Below are positions 29,886-38,985 of a stretch of 64,000 nt of DNA, one piece after another (position 1 is the first letter of the stretch; each line of letters starts with the position of its first letter). Source of the DNA: Usitatibacter rugosus (GTDB lineage Bacteria; Pseudomonadota; Gammaproteobacteria; Burkholderiales; Usitatibacteraceae); contig NZ_CP053069.1 of the NCBI RefSeq assembly GCF_013003965.1, forward strand, positions 2,945,419 through 3,009,418, given 5' to 3'. Both the position numbers and the translations under genes were made by a program. The notes beneath the pieces are model-generated. The model did not search any database, was not told the origin of the DNA, and saw nothing but the letters and a program-made list of their open reading frames with translations.

Positions 29886-31112
29886 TTACAGCGAACCTGT
29901 CGCTGTCAGCATGTACAGGTTGCGGTCGTACTCGAACTGAGGGAGGTTGGAATCCCGTGTGAAGTACTGGTACTCGGCTCCAAGCGTCAGCCAGCGGCGG
30001 AACTTGTAACCGACCTTGAGTCCCACCGAAGTTGTCTCGTCCCGGCGATCGAAGCCCTGGTACTTATCCTTCTGGTATCGGGCGCCAATCTCAGACCAGA
30101 CGACCGAATTCCAATTGTGGGTCCACAAAACACCGCTCGCGTCCGTAAGGATGAACGTGCCCAGACCTGTCGATTCCGTCGGCTGGCGCGAGCTGTAGAA
30201 ATCGAACTTGGAGTAGGTCCTCGGAAGCCACGTGATGATGCCTTCCCAGGAGCTGTCTTTCGCCGAGGGGAAGCAGCAGTCGAATTTCTTCTCGACGCGC
30301 CCCACTTTGACCGTGCCGGTGGTCGCCGCGGTGGCATCCCACGTCGCGCCGATGTAGTAGCGGATTTCCTCGCTGTCCAGCTGCGAGGTGGAAAGTTTGT
30401 AGTCGAGCTCGGTGTGGCGAGCTTCGAACAGCAGAGAGGTCTTCGGCATGACGCGCCAGTAGAAGGCGCCGCCGTATTCGGTCGTCACGCGATCGCTGGC
30501 AGCGGTCGTCTCGCGGTTGTTCAGGTACTGCCGATCCGCATAGCTGTAGTAGGCCTCAAACCGCCCTTGCGCATTGGGGGCACCGTAGGCGTACGTCACG
30601 GTCGGCGTGGACAGCTTGTAGCGATCCACTTGGCTGGAGATGCCGCGGTCGGTCGATCCCCGCGGATCGTGCGCGCGAAGGTAGTCGTAGCCCACGCGCA
30701 GGAAGGACCGCGGAGAGAAGGCGAAGTCGTAGGTGCTGCGCAGCGTCTGGTCGACGTAGTCGTCTGCCTCGCTGCTGTTGTACTGGCCGATGTTGGCAAC
30801 GTAGCCCAGCTGGAACACGGAACGCTCGCTGCGAGCATCGAGCTTCACGCCCAGGCTGTAGATGGCGAACCCCGAATCCAGTTCGTTGTTCGGGGACAGC
30901 AGCAGGTTGTCGTCGCGACCCACCGTTACGCCGGCGAAAGGCGCGAAGTACAGAGGTCCGTCACCGAGCGGCACCGCGGCCATGCCCAGCGCCGGCGAGT
31001 TGGTTTCCGGGAAGGCGTAGGCTGGCCGCACAGGGCTCACTTGCGCGCTTGCAATACCGGTTAGCGCCATGAGGGCGCCGGCAGCCGCCCCGTAGATTTT
31101 CTTGTTCTTCAT
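29886..31112 (-). CDS. EpsL-like outer-membrane beta-barrel of exopolysaccharide export
   Basis: The 408-residue protein starts with a signal peptide (cleavage after GIASA, residue about 23) and is otherwise a series of alternating amphipathic strands, many ending in aromatic residues, as in a monomeric beta-barrel. It closely resembles the EpsL family of exopolysaccharide operon proteins: PFAGVTVGRDDNLLLSP near the start, the repeated R-x-S-F-x-RVGYDYLRAHDPRGS-type strands and a final YDRNLYMLTATGSL strand ending in a hydrophobic residue. Such barrels are thought to carry polymer through or to stabilise the outer membrane pore. It lies 20 bases before the export gene and nine bases after the repeat protein, so it is co-transcribed with both. 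Confidence 0.88.
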   Translation of the reverse strand: MKNKKIYGAAAGALMALTGIASAQVSPVRPAYAFPETNSPALGMAAVPLGDGPLYFAPFAGVTVGRDDNLLLSPNNELDSGFAIYSLGVKLDARSERSVFQLGYVANIGQYNSSEADDYVDQTLRSTYDFAFSPRSFLRVGYDYLRAHDPRGSTDRGISSQVDRYKLSTPTVTYAYGAPNAQGRFEAYYSYADRQYLNNRETTAASDRVTTEYGGAFYWRVMPKTSLLFEARHTELDYKLSTSQLDSEEIRYYIGATWDATAATTGTVKVGRVEKKFDCCFPSAKDSSWEGIITWLPRTYSKFDFYSSRQPTESTGLGTFILTDASGVLWTHNWNSVVWSEIGARYQKDKYQGFDRRDETTSVGLKVGYKFRRWLTLGAEYQYFTRDSNLPQFEYDRNLYMLTATGSL

Positions 31113-31121
31113 GTTTTTCCC

Positions 31122-31610
31122 TTAACGAGTGCTGGGGGGCACGCCGCCAACCCCGCCACTTCCGCCCCCGCCAGACCCCGCGGGTGCCGCGTTATTTGGC
31201 GTAGCGAGCGTGCCGCCGGTGAGTGCGCCGGAGGCCCCCGCGACGATCAGATTCACAGTGGCCGGATTGGCACCCGCCGCGATGGCGGCCGCCTGAGCAG
31301 TTGCGGGCGGAACCCCGGCGTCGATGGCCGCGATGAGCACTGCCGACACGTCCCCACCTGCACCAATCACTGCGGCGATTGCAACCGAGGGCGATACACC
31401 GGCCAGCAACAGAGCAGATGTCAGCGAGCCTGCTTCAACGCCGGCGGCCAAAGCCGCCTTGGCAATGTCAGCGGCACTCTTACCTTGGGCCAGTTGCTGC
31501 TTTACAGCATTGCCGAGCTGTGCGGCCGTCATCCCGCCCGTGAATTGGGCGAGGGCGGTGGTCGCGGCCAGCGCAATACCGACGAAGAGAGAAATCGCGG
31601 TCTTCTTCAT
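31122..31610 (-). CDS. secreted protein of tandem 14-residue repeats with Gly-rich tail, function unknown
   Basis: Not recognised as a known family. First gene of the EPS operon. The 162-residue product has a signal peptide (cleavage near residues 21-22, ATTALA-Q). Residues 41-124 are six tandem 14-residue repeats (AQGKSAADIAKAAL, AAGVEAGSLTSALL, LAGVSPSVAIAAVI, GAGGDVSAVLIAAI, DAGVPPATAQAAAI, AAGANPATVNLIVA), each with Gly at position 3 and hydrophobic small residues towards the end. A partial seventh unit follows, then a linker and a Gly-rich tail ending GGVPPSTR. The regular pattern suggests a small helical solenoid or fibre subunit. The composition is Ala 30 percent or more, with no charged active site. 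It is distinct from its neighbours and its role in the matrix is open. Confidence 0.75.
   Translation of the reverse strand: MKKTAISLFVGIALAATTALAQFTGGMTAAQLGNAVKQQLAQGKSAADIAKAALAAGVEAGSLTSALLLAGVSPSVAIAAVIGAGGDVSAVLIAAIDAGVPPATAQAAAIAAGANPATVNLIVAGASGALTGGTLATPNNAAPAGSGGGGSGGVGGVPPSTR
31239..31490 (-). repeat. six-unit tandem protein repeat (14 codons each)
   Basis: Codons 41-124 of the secreted protein at 31122-31610. Units of 42 bases share Gly at position 3 of each unit and a hydrophobic cluster at its end, though the DNA copies have diverged. Confidence 0.75.
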
Positions 31611-31684
31611 GGTTGGGCCCTTCCGTAAAAGTTACAAGAAATATCGCCCGTAAGTACTTGTACGAAATGCATTTTTACTTGCGG

Positions 31685-31713
31685 ACAATATGCCGAAAAA
31701 CGTCAGCCGTCAA
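31685..31713 (-). promoter_or_regulatory. sigma-70 promoter of the EPS operon
   Basis: On the minus strand TTGACG (31708-31713, five of six), a 17-base spacer, then TATTGT (31685-31690). The start would be near 31678, leaving a leader of about 68 bases before the first gene. Confidence 0.65.
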
Positions 31714-31747
31714 GCCGAGGGCGTTGCACGGGAACAACACCCCGGGG

Positions 31748-31828
31748 GGTGTCATTAGTCCCGCCTACCCTCACAAATCGATTCACCGGTAAATCTTGCC
31801 CGTCGCGCTCCTACACCCTAATGACACC
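31748..31828. promoter_or_regulatory. paired 11-bp inverted half-sites, possible operator
   Basis: GGTGTCATTAG at 31748-31758 and its exact reverse complement CTAATGACACC at 31818-31828, 59 bases apart. The first lies about 35 bases upstream of the -35 of the EPS promoter and the pair sits between the divergent genes. Regulator unknown. Confidence 0.4.
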
Positions 31829-32010
31829 GGTCCGGTCGGGATGTCGAATCCTCCGCTAACGCGACGTGATCTATCTGACGAGCCCGCAGATTCGGGAGTT
31901 CCTTTCACCACGGTGTCTTTCGAGCGATTCAACGGCCAAGCTACAATTTTGCGTTGCGCGGTATCCGCATTCCCGGGGTATCGTCCAGCTCCACGCCCCC
32001 TGAGAACAGA

Positions 32011-33420
32011 ATGACGACCCCCCCTTCCCCCGTCCGCGCCGTGGTCCTGGCGGGCGGTTCCGGCACCCGCCTTTGGCCGATGTCTCGCCTCCATGCACCG
32101 AAGCAATTTCTCCGGCTCACGGGACACGAGACGATGCTCGAGGCCACCGTCAACCGTCTCGGACCGCGCATCGCGCCCTCCGATGTCCTGGTGGTGACTA
32201 GCGAGGCGCTTGCCAAGGGAGAGGGCTTCCACCAGCTCGAGCCGTACGAATCCCTGTTGGAGCCTGTCGGCCGAAACACAGCCCCGGCAATCGGCGTGGC
32301 TGCAATGCGGTACCGCCTCGAAGGCATCGACCCGGTGATGGTCGTCCTCCCCTCCGATCACCTCGTGACCAACGTGCCCGCTTTCCAGCGCGTGCTGGCC
32401 GCTGCGATCGATGCGGCCGAAGACGGACGCCTGGTCACGTTCGGCATCACGCCAACAGAGCCCGCCACGGGGTATGGCTACGTCAAAGCGCCGGCGAATC
32501 ACGGCAACGTGCGCCCGGTCGAGCGCTTCAAGGAAAAGCCCGATGTCGAGACGGCACGCGCGATGCTCGCCGAGGGTGGGTATTTCTGGAACTCCGGCAT
32601 GTTCGTCTGGAAGGCCTCGGCCATTCTCGATGCCATCCGCCGTACCCAGCCCAAGCTCTCCGCCCTCCTCGACCTCATGCAGAAGGAAGCCGGCAGCATC
32701 GCGGGCCTCGCCGCAGTCGTGAAGAAGCGGCTGCCGGAAGCCGAGTCCATCTCCATCGACCACGGCGTGCTGGAGACCTGCGGCAACCTCTATCTCCTGC
32801 CTGGCGACTTTGGCTGGTCCGACATTGGCAGCTGGGATGCGATCCACGATGTGTCGGAGAAGGATGCGGATTCCAACGCGAGCCAGGGCAACGTCGTCGC
32901 CATCGATTGCCGCAACACGCTGATTCGCAGCGAGACGCGCCTCGTGGCCGCGGTGGGCCTGGACGACGTCACCGTCATCGAGACGTCCGATGCCGTGCTG
33001 GTCACGAAGCGTGGTGAAGGACAGCGCGTGCGATCCATCGTCGACGAGCTGATCCGGCGCTCGGCCACGGAGCACATCACCCACACGAAGGTGAATCGCC
33101 CCTGGGGTTCGTACACGGTCCTCGAGGAAGGCCCGGGCTTCAAGATCAAGCGCATCGAAGTCCGGCCCGGCGGACGCCTGTCGCTACAGAGCCATGAGCA
33201 TCGCTCGGAGCACTGGGTCGTCGTCTCGGGAGCGGCCACCGTGACGTGCGATGCGAAGGTCTCCACGCTCAATCCGAACGAGAGCACCTACATCCCCATC
33301 GGCACGAAGCATCGCCTTGAGAACCTGGGCGACGTGCCGTTGCAGATCATCGAGGTGCAGGTCGGCGTCTATGTCGGGGAAGACGACATCAAGCGCTACG
33401 ACGACCAGTACGGTCGTTGA
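32011..33420 (+). CDS. manC: mannose-1-phosphate guanylyltransferase/mannose-6-phosphate isomerase
   Basis: Makes GDP-mannose from mannose-1-phosphate, and its C-terminal cupin-like domain can isomerise fructose-6-phosphate. I choose the ATG before MTTPPSPVRAVVLAGGSGTRLWP, giving 469 residues; the upstream in-frame residues lack homology. The nucleotidyltransferase motif LAGGSGTRLWPMSR (residues about 13-26), the RFKEKPDVETA motif and the MFVWKASAIL strand are clear. The C-terminal cupin begins at RPWGSYTVLEEG and ends with the QSHEHRSEHWVVVSG metal site. Length matches the bifunctional family (about 470). It is divergent from the EPS operon and supplies a mannose donor, or the precursor for other GDP-sugars. 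Confidence 0.96.
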   Translation: MTTPPSPVRAVVLAGGSGTRLWPMSRLHAPKQFLRLTGHETMLEATVNRLGPRIAPSDVLVVTSEALAKGEGFHQLEPYESLLEPVGRNTAPAIGVAAMRYRLEGIDPVMVVLPSDHLVTNVPAFQRVLAAAIDAAEDGRLVTFGITPTEPATGYGYVKAPANHGNVRPVERFKEKPDVETARAMLAEGGYFWNSGMFVWKASAILDAIRRTQPKLSALLDLMQKEAGSIAGLAAVVKKRLPEAESISIDHGVLETCGNLYLLPGDFGWSDIGSWDAIHDVSEKDADSNASQGNVVAIDCRNTLIRSETRLVAAVGLDDVTVIETSDAVLVTKRGEGQRVRSIVDELIRRSATEHITHTKVNRPWGSYTVLEEGPGFKIKRIEVRPGGRLSLQSHEHRSEHWVVVSGAATVTCDAKVSTLNPNESTYIPIGTKHRLENLGDVPLQIIEVQVGVYVGEDDIKRYDDQYGR

Positions 33421-33424
33421 CCGG

Positions 33425-33814
33425 GTGACGCCGGCTCCCCTTCGCTACAAACCGTGGTGGATCGCGCTCGGTGCCGCGTGCGTGCTGGCGATCGTCTATC
33501 TCTCGCTCACGCCCAATCCGCTACCCGGCCACGATCTTGGCGGAGCCAATCTCAACCACGTTTTCGCCTATGGCGTCACGGCGCTCTGGTTCGCCCAACT
33601 TCGCGAGGAGCCTGGGATCGGGATCTGGACGCCGCTCGCGCTCTGCGCGATGGGAATCGCCCTCGAGTTCGCGCAGGCGCTGACGGGCTACCGGCACTTC
33701 AGCTACGCGGACATGGGCTCCAACGCCGCAGGTGTCGCCTTGGGCCTGTTCGCAGGCCAGCCGCTTCGCGGCCGGCTCTTGCCCACGCTGGAGCGCCTCG
33801 TCCGCCCTACTTGA
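33425..33814 (+). CDS. VanZ-like membrane protein
   Basis: Small integral protein of 129 residues from the GTG five bases after manC. It has four hydrophobic segments, with the VanZ features LTPNPLPG-type loop after the first helix, NHVFAYGVTALWF, and the closing ALEFAQALTGYRHFSYADMGSNAAGVALG helix pair where Glu and Asp are conserved. VanZ-like proteins occur in many envelope loci and no reaction is assigned. Its 3' end overlaps the convergent M16 peptidase gene by eight bases. Confidence 0.8.
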   Translation: MTPAPLRYKPWWIALGAACVLAIVYLSLTPNPLPGHDLGGANLNHVFAYGVTALWFAQLREEPGIGIWTPLALCAMGIALEFAQALTGYRHFSYADMGSNAAGVALGLFAGQPLRGRLLPTLERLVRPT

Positions 33815-36569
33815 AGTCCCCCGCCTTGATGATCGTCATCTTCGCCGGGTCCACGTACTTCTTCAGCGCCGCGTTCACGTCCGCGACCTTGAGGGCCATG
33901 ATCCGGTCCTCGAACTGCTTGCTGAACGCCCACGTGCGGCCCAGGTTGAGGTTGTTCACCCAGCCCGCGGCCACCGTGCCGTCCTGCGAGCGGTTTTGGA
34001 CGCGCATCTGCATGATCCCGGACTTCGCGTTGGCGAGCTCCGCTTCCGTGAAGCCGTCCTTCAGCGCCCGGTCCACCTCCTCGCGCAGCGCGACTTCCAC
34101 CTTCGCGACGTTTTGCGGTGCGGCGATCGCGTAGGCAACCCAGGAGCCGGCGCGGTCCGTCGAGCCCACGGCGAGGTCCGAGCCCGTGCCGTACGAGAGG
34201 CCATCCTTCTGGCGGATGCGCGCACCCAGGCGGGAATCGAAGCTGGCACCGCCGCCGAGGATGTAGTTGGCAACGTAGAGCGCCGCGAAGTCGGGGTCGT
34301 CGTCGCGCGAGTTGACGTTCAACCGGGCAAGCAGGATCGCGTTCTCCTTGTCCGGCGTGGGAACCGCCTTGTTGATCGGCGACACGTCGCGATAAGCCTG
34401 GTCGATGCGCTGGTAGGGCGTGGCGCTCTTCCATCCTTCGAGCAGCTCCTTCAGCGTGGCCGCAGCCTTCGCCTCGTCGAAGTCGCCGACGATGGAGATC
34501 TCCGCCACGCTCGCGCCGTAGAACGCCTTGTGGAAGGCCTTCACGTCGTCCAACTTCACGGCCTGCGTGTCCTCGATCGCTTCCTCGAGCGTGCTGGCAT
34601 AGCGCCAGTCGCCCTTCGGATAGGCGTTGAAGTGGCGGGAAAGGGCTTCGGAGGCGCGCGAGTTGGGCTCCGAGAGCTGCGTCTGGAGCGCGGTCACGGC
34701 TTGCTTCTTCAGTTGCTCGAACTCGCCTTCCGGGAAAGAGGGCTCGCGCAGCACGTGCACCGCAAGGCGCAGGGCCCCGTCCAGGTTTTCGCGGGTGGTC
34801 TGCATGTTGGCACCGGTGCCACCGATGCTCCCCGAAATCTTCAGCTTCTCCGACTCATCCGCGATCTGCTCGCGGGTGTACTTGGTGGTGCCGCGAGAGA
34901 GCATGGAGCCGGTGAGCGACGCGATGCGGCGCTTGCCGAAGAGGTCCTTCTCGTTGCCGATGCGAAGCTGCATCGTGACGTTCACCACTTCGCCACGGTT
35001 CTTCTTCGGCAGCAGGGCCACCTTCACGCCGCCGAACTCGTAGCGCTTGGTGCGCGCCTCGATGTTGGCCTGCGTGGGTTCGAACGCTTCGGACGTGCCG
35101 ACCGTTGCCTTGCCCTTGAAGTCCTTCATCACCTCGGCAACGGTCGGCGCCTGCGGCACCTCGGCGCGAAGCGGATTGTCCTCGGGCACGTAGTAGCCGA
35201 TCACGCGGTTGTCGCGCCGGTAGTAGGCCGCCGCGGCCTTCGAAATGGAATCGGGCGTGACCTTCTCCAGATCGTCGCGCGACAGGAAGAAGAGCCGCCA
35301 GTCGCCCAGGGCGATGTACTCCGACATCTGGGCGCCGATGGTCTCGTGGTTGTTGAGCGTCTTCTCGAACTGGTTCGCGTAGTTCTTGCGGGCGCGGTCC
35401 ACTTCCTCCGCGGTGGGCTTCTTCGTGGCGAGCTCCTCGACGATGCGCACCAGCTCGTCCTTCACCGGCTCGACCGGATCGCCCTTCTTCACCACGGCAC
35501 CGAAGATGTGCAGGCCGGGATCAACACCGACCAGCGGATAGCCGAACACCTGGGCCGCCTTCCCGCTCTCGACGAGTGCTTTGTGCAGCCGGCCTGTCGG
35601 GGTATCAGTGAGCACGAAATTGGCGAAGGAGATGCCGTCGCTGTCCTCCTGCAGGCTCGACGGGACCTTGTAGGCGAGCATCACGATCTGCACGTCGCCC
35701 TTGCGGCGGATCTGGAAGGTGCGCTCACCGTCCTGGGCGGGCTCTCTCGTCCAGAGGACGGGGAGAACGCGCCGCGGCTTCTGCACCGGGGCGAAAGCCT
35801 TCGCGATCATCGCGATGGTCTTCGCCTCGTCGATCTTGCCGGCGACCAGCAGCACCGCATTGTCCGGCTGGTAGTACGTGCGGTAGAAGGCCTGGAGGTT
35901 CTCGATCTTCACGTTCTCGATGTCGCTGCGGTTGCCGATGGTCGAGCGGCCGTAGCTGTGCCAGTCGTAGGCCACCGATTGCAGGCGCTTCAGCATCACG
36001 CTAAACGGCGAGTTCTCGCCCATCTCGTACTCGTTGCGAACCACCGTCATCTCGCTGTCCAGGTCCGACTTGCGGATGAACGAGTTCACCATCCGGTCGG
36101 CCTCGAGGTCGATGGCCCACTTCAGGTTCTCGTCGCTCGCCTGGAAGAGCTCGTAGTAGTTGGTACGGTCGAGCCACGTGGTGCCGTTGTAGCGGGCGCC
36201 GCGCTGGTTGAATTGCTTGTCGATGTCGGGGTTGCGCGGCGTGCCCTTGAACAGCAGGTGCTCGAGGAGGTGCGCCATGCCGGTCTCGCCGTAGTTCTCC
36301 ATGCGGCTGCCGACCAGGTACGTCATGTTCACGATGATCGTGGGCTTGGACGCGTCCGGGAACAGCAGGACCTTCAACCCGTTGCCGAGGCGATACTCCG
36401 TGATGCCCTCCACCGTCGTCACCTTCGTGAACGACTGGGGTTGGCTCATCGCCGGGGCCGTCTTCGCCGGCGCGGACTTGATGGTGGCGGCCGGCTGGGC
36501 GGAAGCGAAGCCGCAGAAGCCGAGGCTCGTGGCCAGCAGGACAGCGGTGAATGCGCGGTTCAGGGGCAT
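33807..36569 (-). CDS. M16 family zinc metallopeptidase (pitrilysin/insulinase type), secreted
   Basis: The 920-residue protein begins MPLNRAFTAVLLATSLGFCGFASA, a signal peptide preceded by a GGAGC ribosome binding site. The first half has the inverted zinc motif HLLEHLLFKGTP (HxxEH) and downstream Glu (residue in NLKWAIDLEADRM). A second, catalytically inactive M16 domain makes up the C-terminal half (from about 490), as in the large pitrilysins. It probably degrades peptides in the periplasm. It sits between manC-vanZ and the UXS gene and does not look like a polysaccharide gene, so the locus was probably assembled around it. Confidence 0.92.
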   Translation of the reverse strand: MPLNRAFTAVLLATSLGFCGFASAQPAATIKSAPAKTAPAMSQPQSFTKVTTVEGITEYRLGNGLKVLLFPDASKPTIIVNMTYLVGSRMENYGETGMAHLLEHLLFKGTPRNPDIDKQFNQRGARYNGTTWLDRTNYYELFQASDENLKWAIDLEADRMVNSFIRKSDLDSEMTVVRNEYEMGENSPFSVMLKRLQSVAYDWHSYGRSTIGNRSDIENVKIENLQAFYRTYYQPDNAVLLVAGKIDEAKTIAMIAKAFAPVQKPRRVLPVLWTREPAQDGERTFQIRRKGDVQIVMLAYKVPSSLQEDSDGISFANFVLTDTPTGRLHKALVESGKAAQVFGYPLVGVDPGLHIFGAVVKKGDPVEPVKDELVRIVEELATKKPTAEEVDRARKNYANQFEKTLNNHETIGAQMSEYIALGDWRLFFLSRDDLEKVTPDSISKAAAAYYRRDNRVIGYYVPEDNPLRAEVPQAPTVAEVMKDFKGKATVGTSEAFEPTQANIEARTKRYEFGGVKVALLPKKNRGEVVNVTMQLRIGNEKDLFGKRRIASLTGSMLSRGTTKYTREQIADESEKLKISGSIGGTGANMQTTRENLDGALRLAVHVLREPSFPEGEFEQLKKQAVTALQTQLSEPNSRASEALSRHFNAYPKGDWRYASTLEEAIEDTQAVKLDDVKAFHKAFYGASVAEISIVGDFDEAKAAATLKELLEGWKSATPYQRIDQAYRDVSPINKAVPTPDKENAILLARLNVNSRDDDPDFAALYVANYILGGGASFDSRLGARIRQKDGLSYGTGSDLAVGSTDRAGSWVAYAIAAPQNVAKVEVALREEVDRALKDGFTEAELANAKSGIMQMRVQNRSQDGTVAAGWVNNLNLGRTWAFSKQFEDRIMALKVADVNAALKKYVDPAKMTIIKAGDFK

Positions 36570-36694
36570 GAAAGCTCCGTGGATGTTTTCCTGCGGGGGG
36601 ATGTCCAGCAATTCGATCTTACTGCTTTGGCCGCTCGCGCTGCCCACCGGTTCCGCACACCGGCAAAATTCACGGGTCTGTATGATTCCGGACC

Positions 36695-37672
36695 ATGCCT
36701 ACCACCTCCCGCCAGTACTTCAACCGCCGCCGCGTCCTCGTGACCGGGGGTGCCGGATTCATCGGGTCGCACCTCTGCGAGCGCCTGCTCAATCGCGGCG
36801 ATGACGTGCTGTGCGCGGATAACTTCTTCACGGGAACGCGCGACAACGTTGCGCATCTCCTGCCCAACCCCCGATTTGAGCTCACGCGGCACGACGTCAC
36901 GTTCCCCCTGTTCGTCGAGGTCGACGAGATCTACAACCTCGCCTGCCCGGCCGCTCCGATCCACTACCAGCACGACCCGGTCCAGACCACGAAGACCAGC
37001 GTCCACGGCGCGATCAACATGCTGGGCTTAGCCAAGCGCGTTGGCGCCAAGATCCTCCAGGCCTCGACGAGCGAGGTCTATGGCGATCCCGAGGTGCATC
37101 CCCAGACGGAGGACTATTGGGGACGCGTAAATCCAATCGGCGTGCGAGCGTGCTATGACGAGGGCAAGCGCTGCGCGGAGACCCTGTTCTTCGACTACAA
37201 CCGCCAGCACGGCGTGAAGATCAAGGTGCCGAGGATTTTCAATACCTACGGGCCGCGCATGCACCCCAACGACGGGCGCGTGGTTTCCAACTTCATCGTC
37301 CAGGCCCTGCGCGGCGATCCCATCACCATCTACGGCAACGGCAGCCAGACGCGATCGTTCTGCTACGTGGATGACCTGGTGGAAGGGCTGATGCGCCTGA
37401 TGGATACGCCCGACGAAGTCACCGGACCGATGAACCTCGGTAATCCCCGCGAGTTCACCATCCTCCAGCTCGCCGAACAGGTCATCGCGCTCACGGGCGC
37501 CAAGTCTTCCATCGAGCGCCGGCCGCTCCCCAGCGATGATCCGAAGCAGCGCCGCCCGGACATCGGCCATGCGAAAGCGACGTTGCAGTGGGAGCCGCAA
37601 ACCCAGCTCGAGGAAGGGCTCAAGAAGACGATCGAGTATTTCTCGGGCGTCGTCGGCGCGGGCAAGTCATAG
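36695..37672 (+). CDS. UDP-glucuronate decarboxylase (UDP-xylose synthase)
   Basis: Converts UDP-glucuronate to UDP-xylose with tightly held NAD. The 325-residue protein has [16 protein letters not shown] (11-26), [16 protein letters not shown], the UXS-specific [37 protein letters not shown], the STSEVYG Ser, YDEGKRCAE (the YxxxK site) and the [22 protein letters not shown] motif; all fit UXS rather than RmlB or GalE. No ribosome binding site is evident; a TATGAT at 36681-36686 ends nine bases upstream of the ATG, so the message may be leaderless. It converges with the dehydrogenase gene at 37667. Confidence 0.95.
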   Translation: MPTTSRQYFNRRRVLVTGGAGFIGSHLCERLLNRGDDVLCADNFFTGTRDNVAHLLPNPRFELTRHDVTFPLFVEVDEIYNLACPAAPIHYQHDPVQTTKTSVHGAINMLGLAKRVGAKILQASTSEVYGDPEVHPQTEDYWGRVNPIGVRACYDEGKRCAETLFFDYNRQHGVKIKVPRIFNTYGPRMHPNDGRVVSNFIVQALRGDPITIYGNGSQTRSFCYVDDLVEGLMRLMDTPDEVTGPMNLGNPREFTILQLAEQVIALTGAKSSIERRPLPSDDPKQRRPDIGHAKATLQWEPQTQLEEGLKKTIEYFSGVVGAGKS

Positions 37673-38950
37673 CCGCCAGACACGCAGGCCGCGCGCCGAC
37701 AGCGCGTCGCGATCCAGGGCTGCCTTCACGTCAATGACGCAGCCCCCCGACACGACCTTGCTGAGAAGCGCGTCCATTTCCATCGCGAGGAACTCGCGAT
37801 GCGCGACGGCCAGGACGAGCGCATCGGCAGCCGGCAGGGCGTCCCAACCCACGAGGTCGATGCCGTATTCCTCCTTCGCCTCGTGCGGCTCGACCCGGGG
37901 ATCGTGCACGAGCACTTCGACGCCATAGGCTTCGAGCTCGCGGATCACGTCGACCACCTTGCTGTTGCGCGGATCGGCGCAGTTTTCCTTGAAGGCGAAG
38001 CCCAGGACGACCGCCTTCGCGCCGTTGATGGGACGGCCACGCTCCACCAGGCACTTGATCGTCTGCTCGGCGATGAACTTGCCCATGTTGTCGTTGATGC
38101 GACGCCCGGCGAGGATGACCTGCGGGTGCAGCCCCAGCATCTCGGCCTTGTGGGTGAGGTAGTACGGATCCACCCCGATGCAATGCCCCCCGACGAGGCC
38201 GGGACGGAAGTTGAGGAAGTTCCACTTGGTGCCCGCGGCCTTCAACACCTCGGTCGTATCGATGCCGACCTTGTGGCAGATGATCGCCAGCTCGTTCATG
38301 AGGGCGATGTTCAGGTCTCGCTGCGTGTTCTCGAGCACCTTGGCCGCCTCCGCCACCTTGATGCTCGTCGCGCGATGGATTCCCGCCGTGACCACGCGCG
38401 CGTAGAGGGCGGCCACGCGATCCAGGGTCTGGGGCGTGTCGCCAGCCACGACCTTGATCACGCGGGCCAGCGTGTGCTCGCGGTCGCCGGGATTGATGCG
38501 CTCGGGGGAGTAGCCGACAAAGAAGTCCTGTTTCCACCGGAGCTTCGAGACACGTTCGATCTCCGGGATGCAGATGTCCTCAGTGGCTCCGGGATAGACG
38601 GTCGATTCGAAGATCACCGTGGCGCCGCGCTTCAGATGCGGGCCGAAACTGCGGCAAGCATCGATGAGCGGCGAGAAGTCCGGCTGGCGGGCCGAATCCA
38701 CAGGCGTCGGGACGGCAACGAGGATGAAATCGGCATCTGCCAGCGATCGTGCCTCGCTGCTGACGCGGAGCTTCGTGGCCGAGCGCAGGTCCTCGCTCGG
38801 AACCTCGCCGGCGGGATCCACATGAAGGCGGTACTGCTCCACCTTCGACTCGGAAAGGTCGAAGCCGATGGTGTCGAGCTCACGCCCGAACGCAACCGCA
38901 AGGGGAAGACCCACATAGCCCAACCCCACAATTCCAACCGTCTCCGCCAT
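37667..38950 (-). CDS. UDP-N-acetylhexosamine 6-dehydrogenase (TviB/WbpO-like)
   Basis: NAD-dependent enzyme that oxidises the C6 of a UDP-HexNAc to a uronate. I start at [18 protein letters not shown]; the earlier codons lack homology. The 427-residue protein has the Rossmann motif GLGYVG (9-14), [64 protein letters not shown] and the catalytic Cys in [15 protein letters not shown]. The long shared segments match TviB and WbpO (UDP-GlcNAc/GalNAc to uronate) more than UDP-glucose dehydrogenase Ugd. It therefore feeds HexNAcA residues to the polymer. Ends six bases inside the UXS gene. Confidence 0.93.
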   Translation of the reverse strand: MAETVGIVGLGYVGLPLAVAFGRELDTIGFDLSESKVEQYRLHVDPAGEVPSEDLRSATKLRVSSEARSLADADFILVAVPTPVDSARQPDFSPLIDACRSFGPHLKRGATVIFESTVYPGATEDICIPEIERVSKLRWKQDFFVGYSPERINPGDREHTLARVIKVVAGDTPQTLDRVAALYARVVTAGIHRATSIKVAEAAKVLENTQRDLNIALMNELAIICHKVGIDTTEVLKAAGTKWNFLNFRPGLVGGHCIGVDPYYLTHKAEMLGLHPQVILAGRRINDNMGKFIAEQTIKCLVERGRPINGAKAVVLGFAFKENCADPRNSKVVDVIRELEAYGVEVLVHDPRVEPHEAKEEYGIDLVGWDALPAADALVLAVAHREFLAMEMDALLSKVVSGGCVIDVKAALDRDALSARGLRVWRL

Positions 38951-38985
38951 TCCCGCTCCCTGTCTTGTTCGTTGTCGTCGGCCGT

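Larger units (their letters stand above)
31611..32010. other. 400-base divergent intergenic region between the EPS operon and manC
   Basis: The only gene-free stretch above 300 bases. It holds a clear minus-strand promoter (31685-31713), an 11-bp inverted repeat pair (31748-31758 and 31818-31828), and a weak plus-strand -10 TACAAT (31942-31947) 64 bases before manC. No convincing coding sequence was seen; a 72-codon plus-strand frame lacks any family signal. Confidence 0.7.

Noticed and set aside
31796-32014. 72-codon frame in the EPS/manC intergenic region
   Set aside because: No ribosome binding site of note, no family resemblance and it overlaps the manC start; treated as non-coding.
36681-36686. 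TATGAT as the -10 of the UXS promoter
   Set aside because: It is only nine bases from the start codon and no -35 is visible. A leaderless transcript is possible but the evidence is too weak for a separate feature.
33732-36743. Long open frame on the plus strand opposite the M16 peptidase (about 1000 codons)
   Set aside because: Antisense shadow caused by high GC; the peptidase on the minus strand has a signal peptide and zinc motif.
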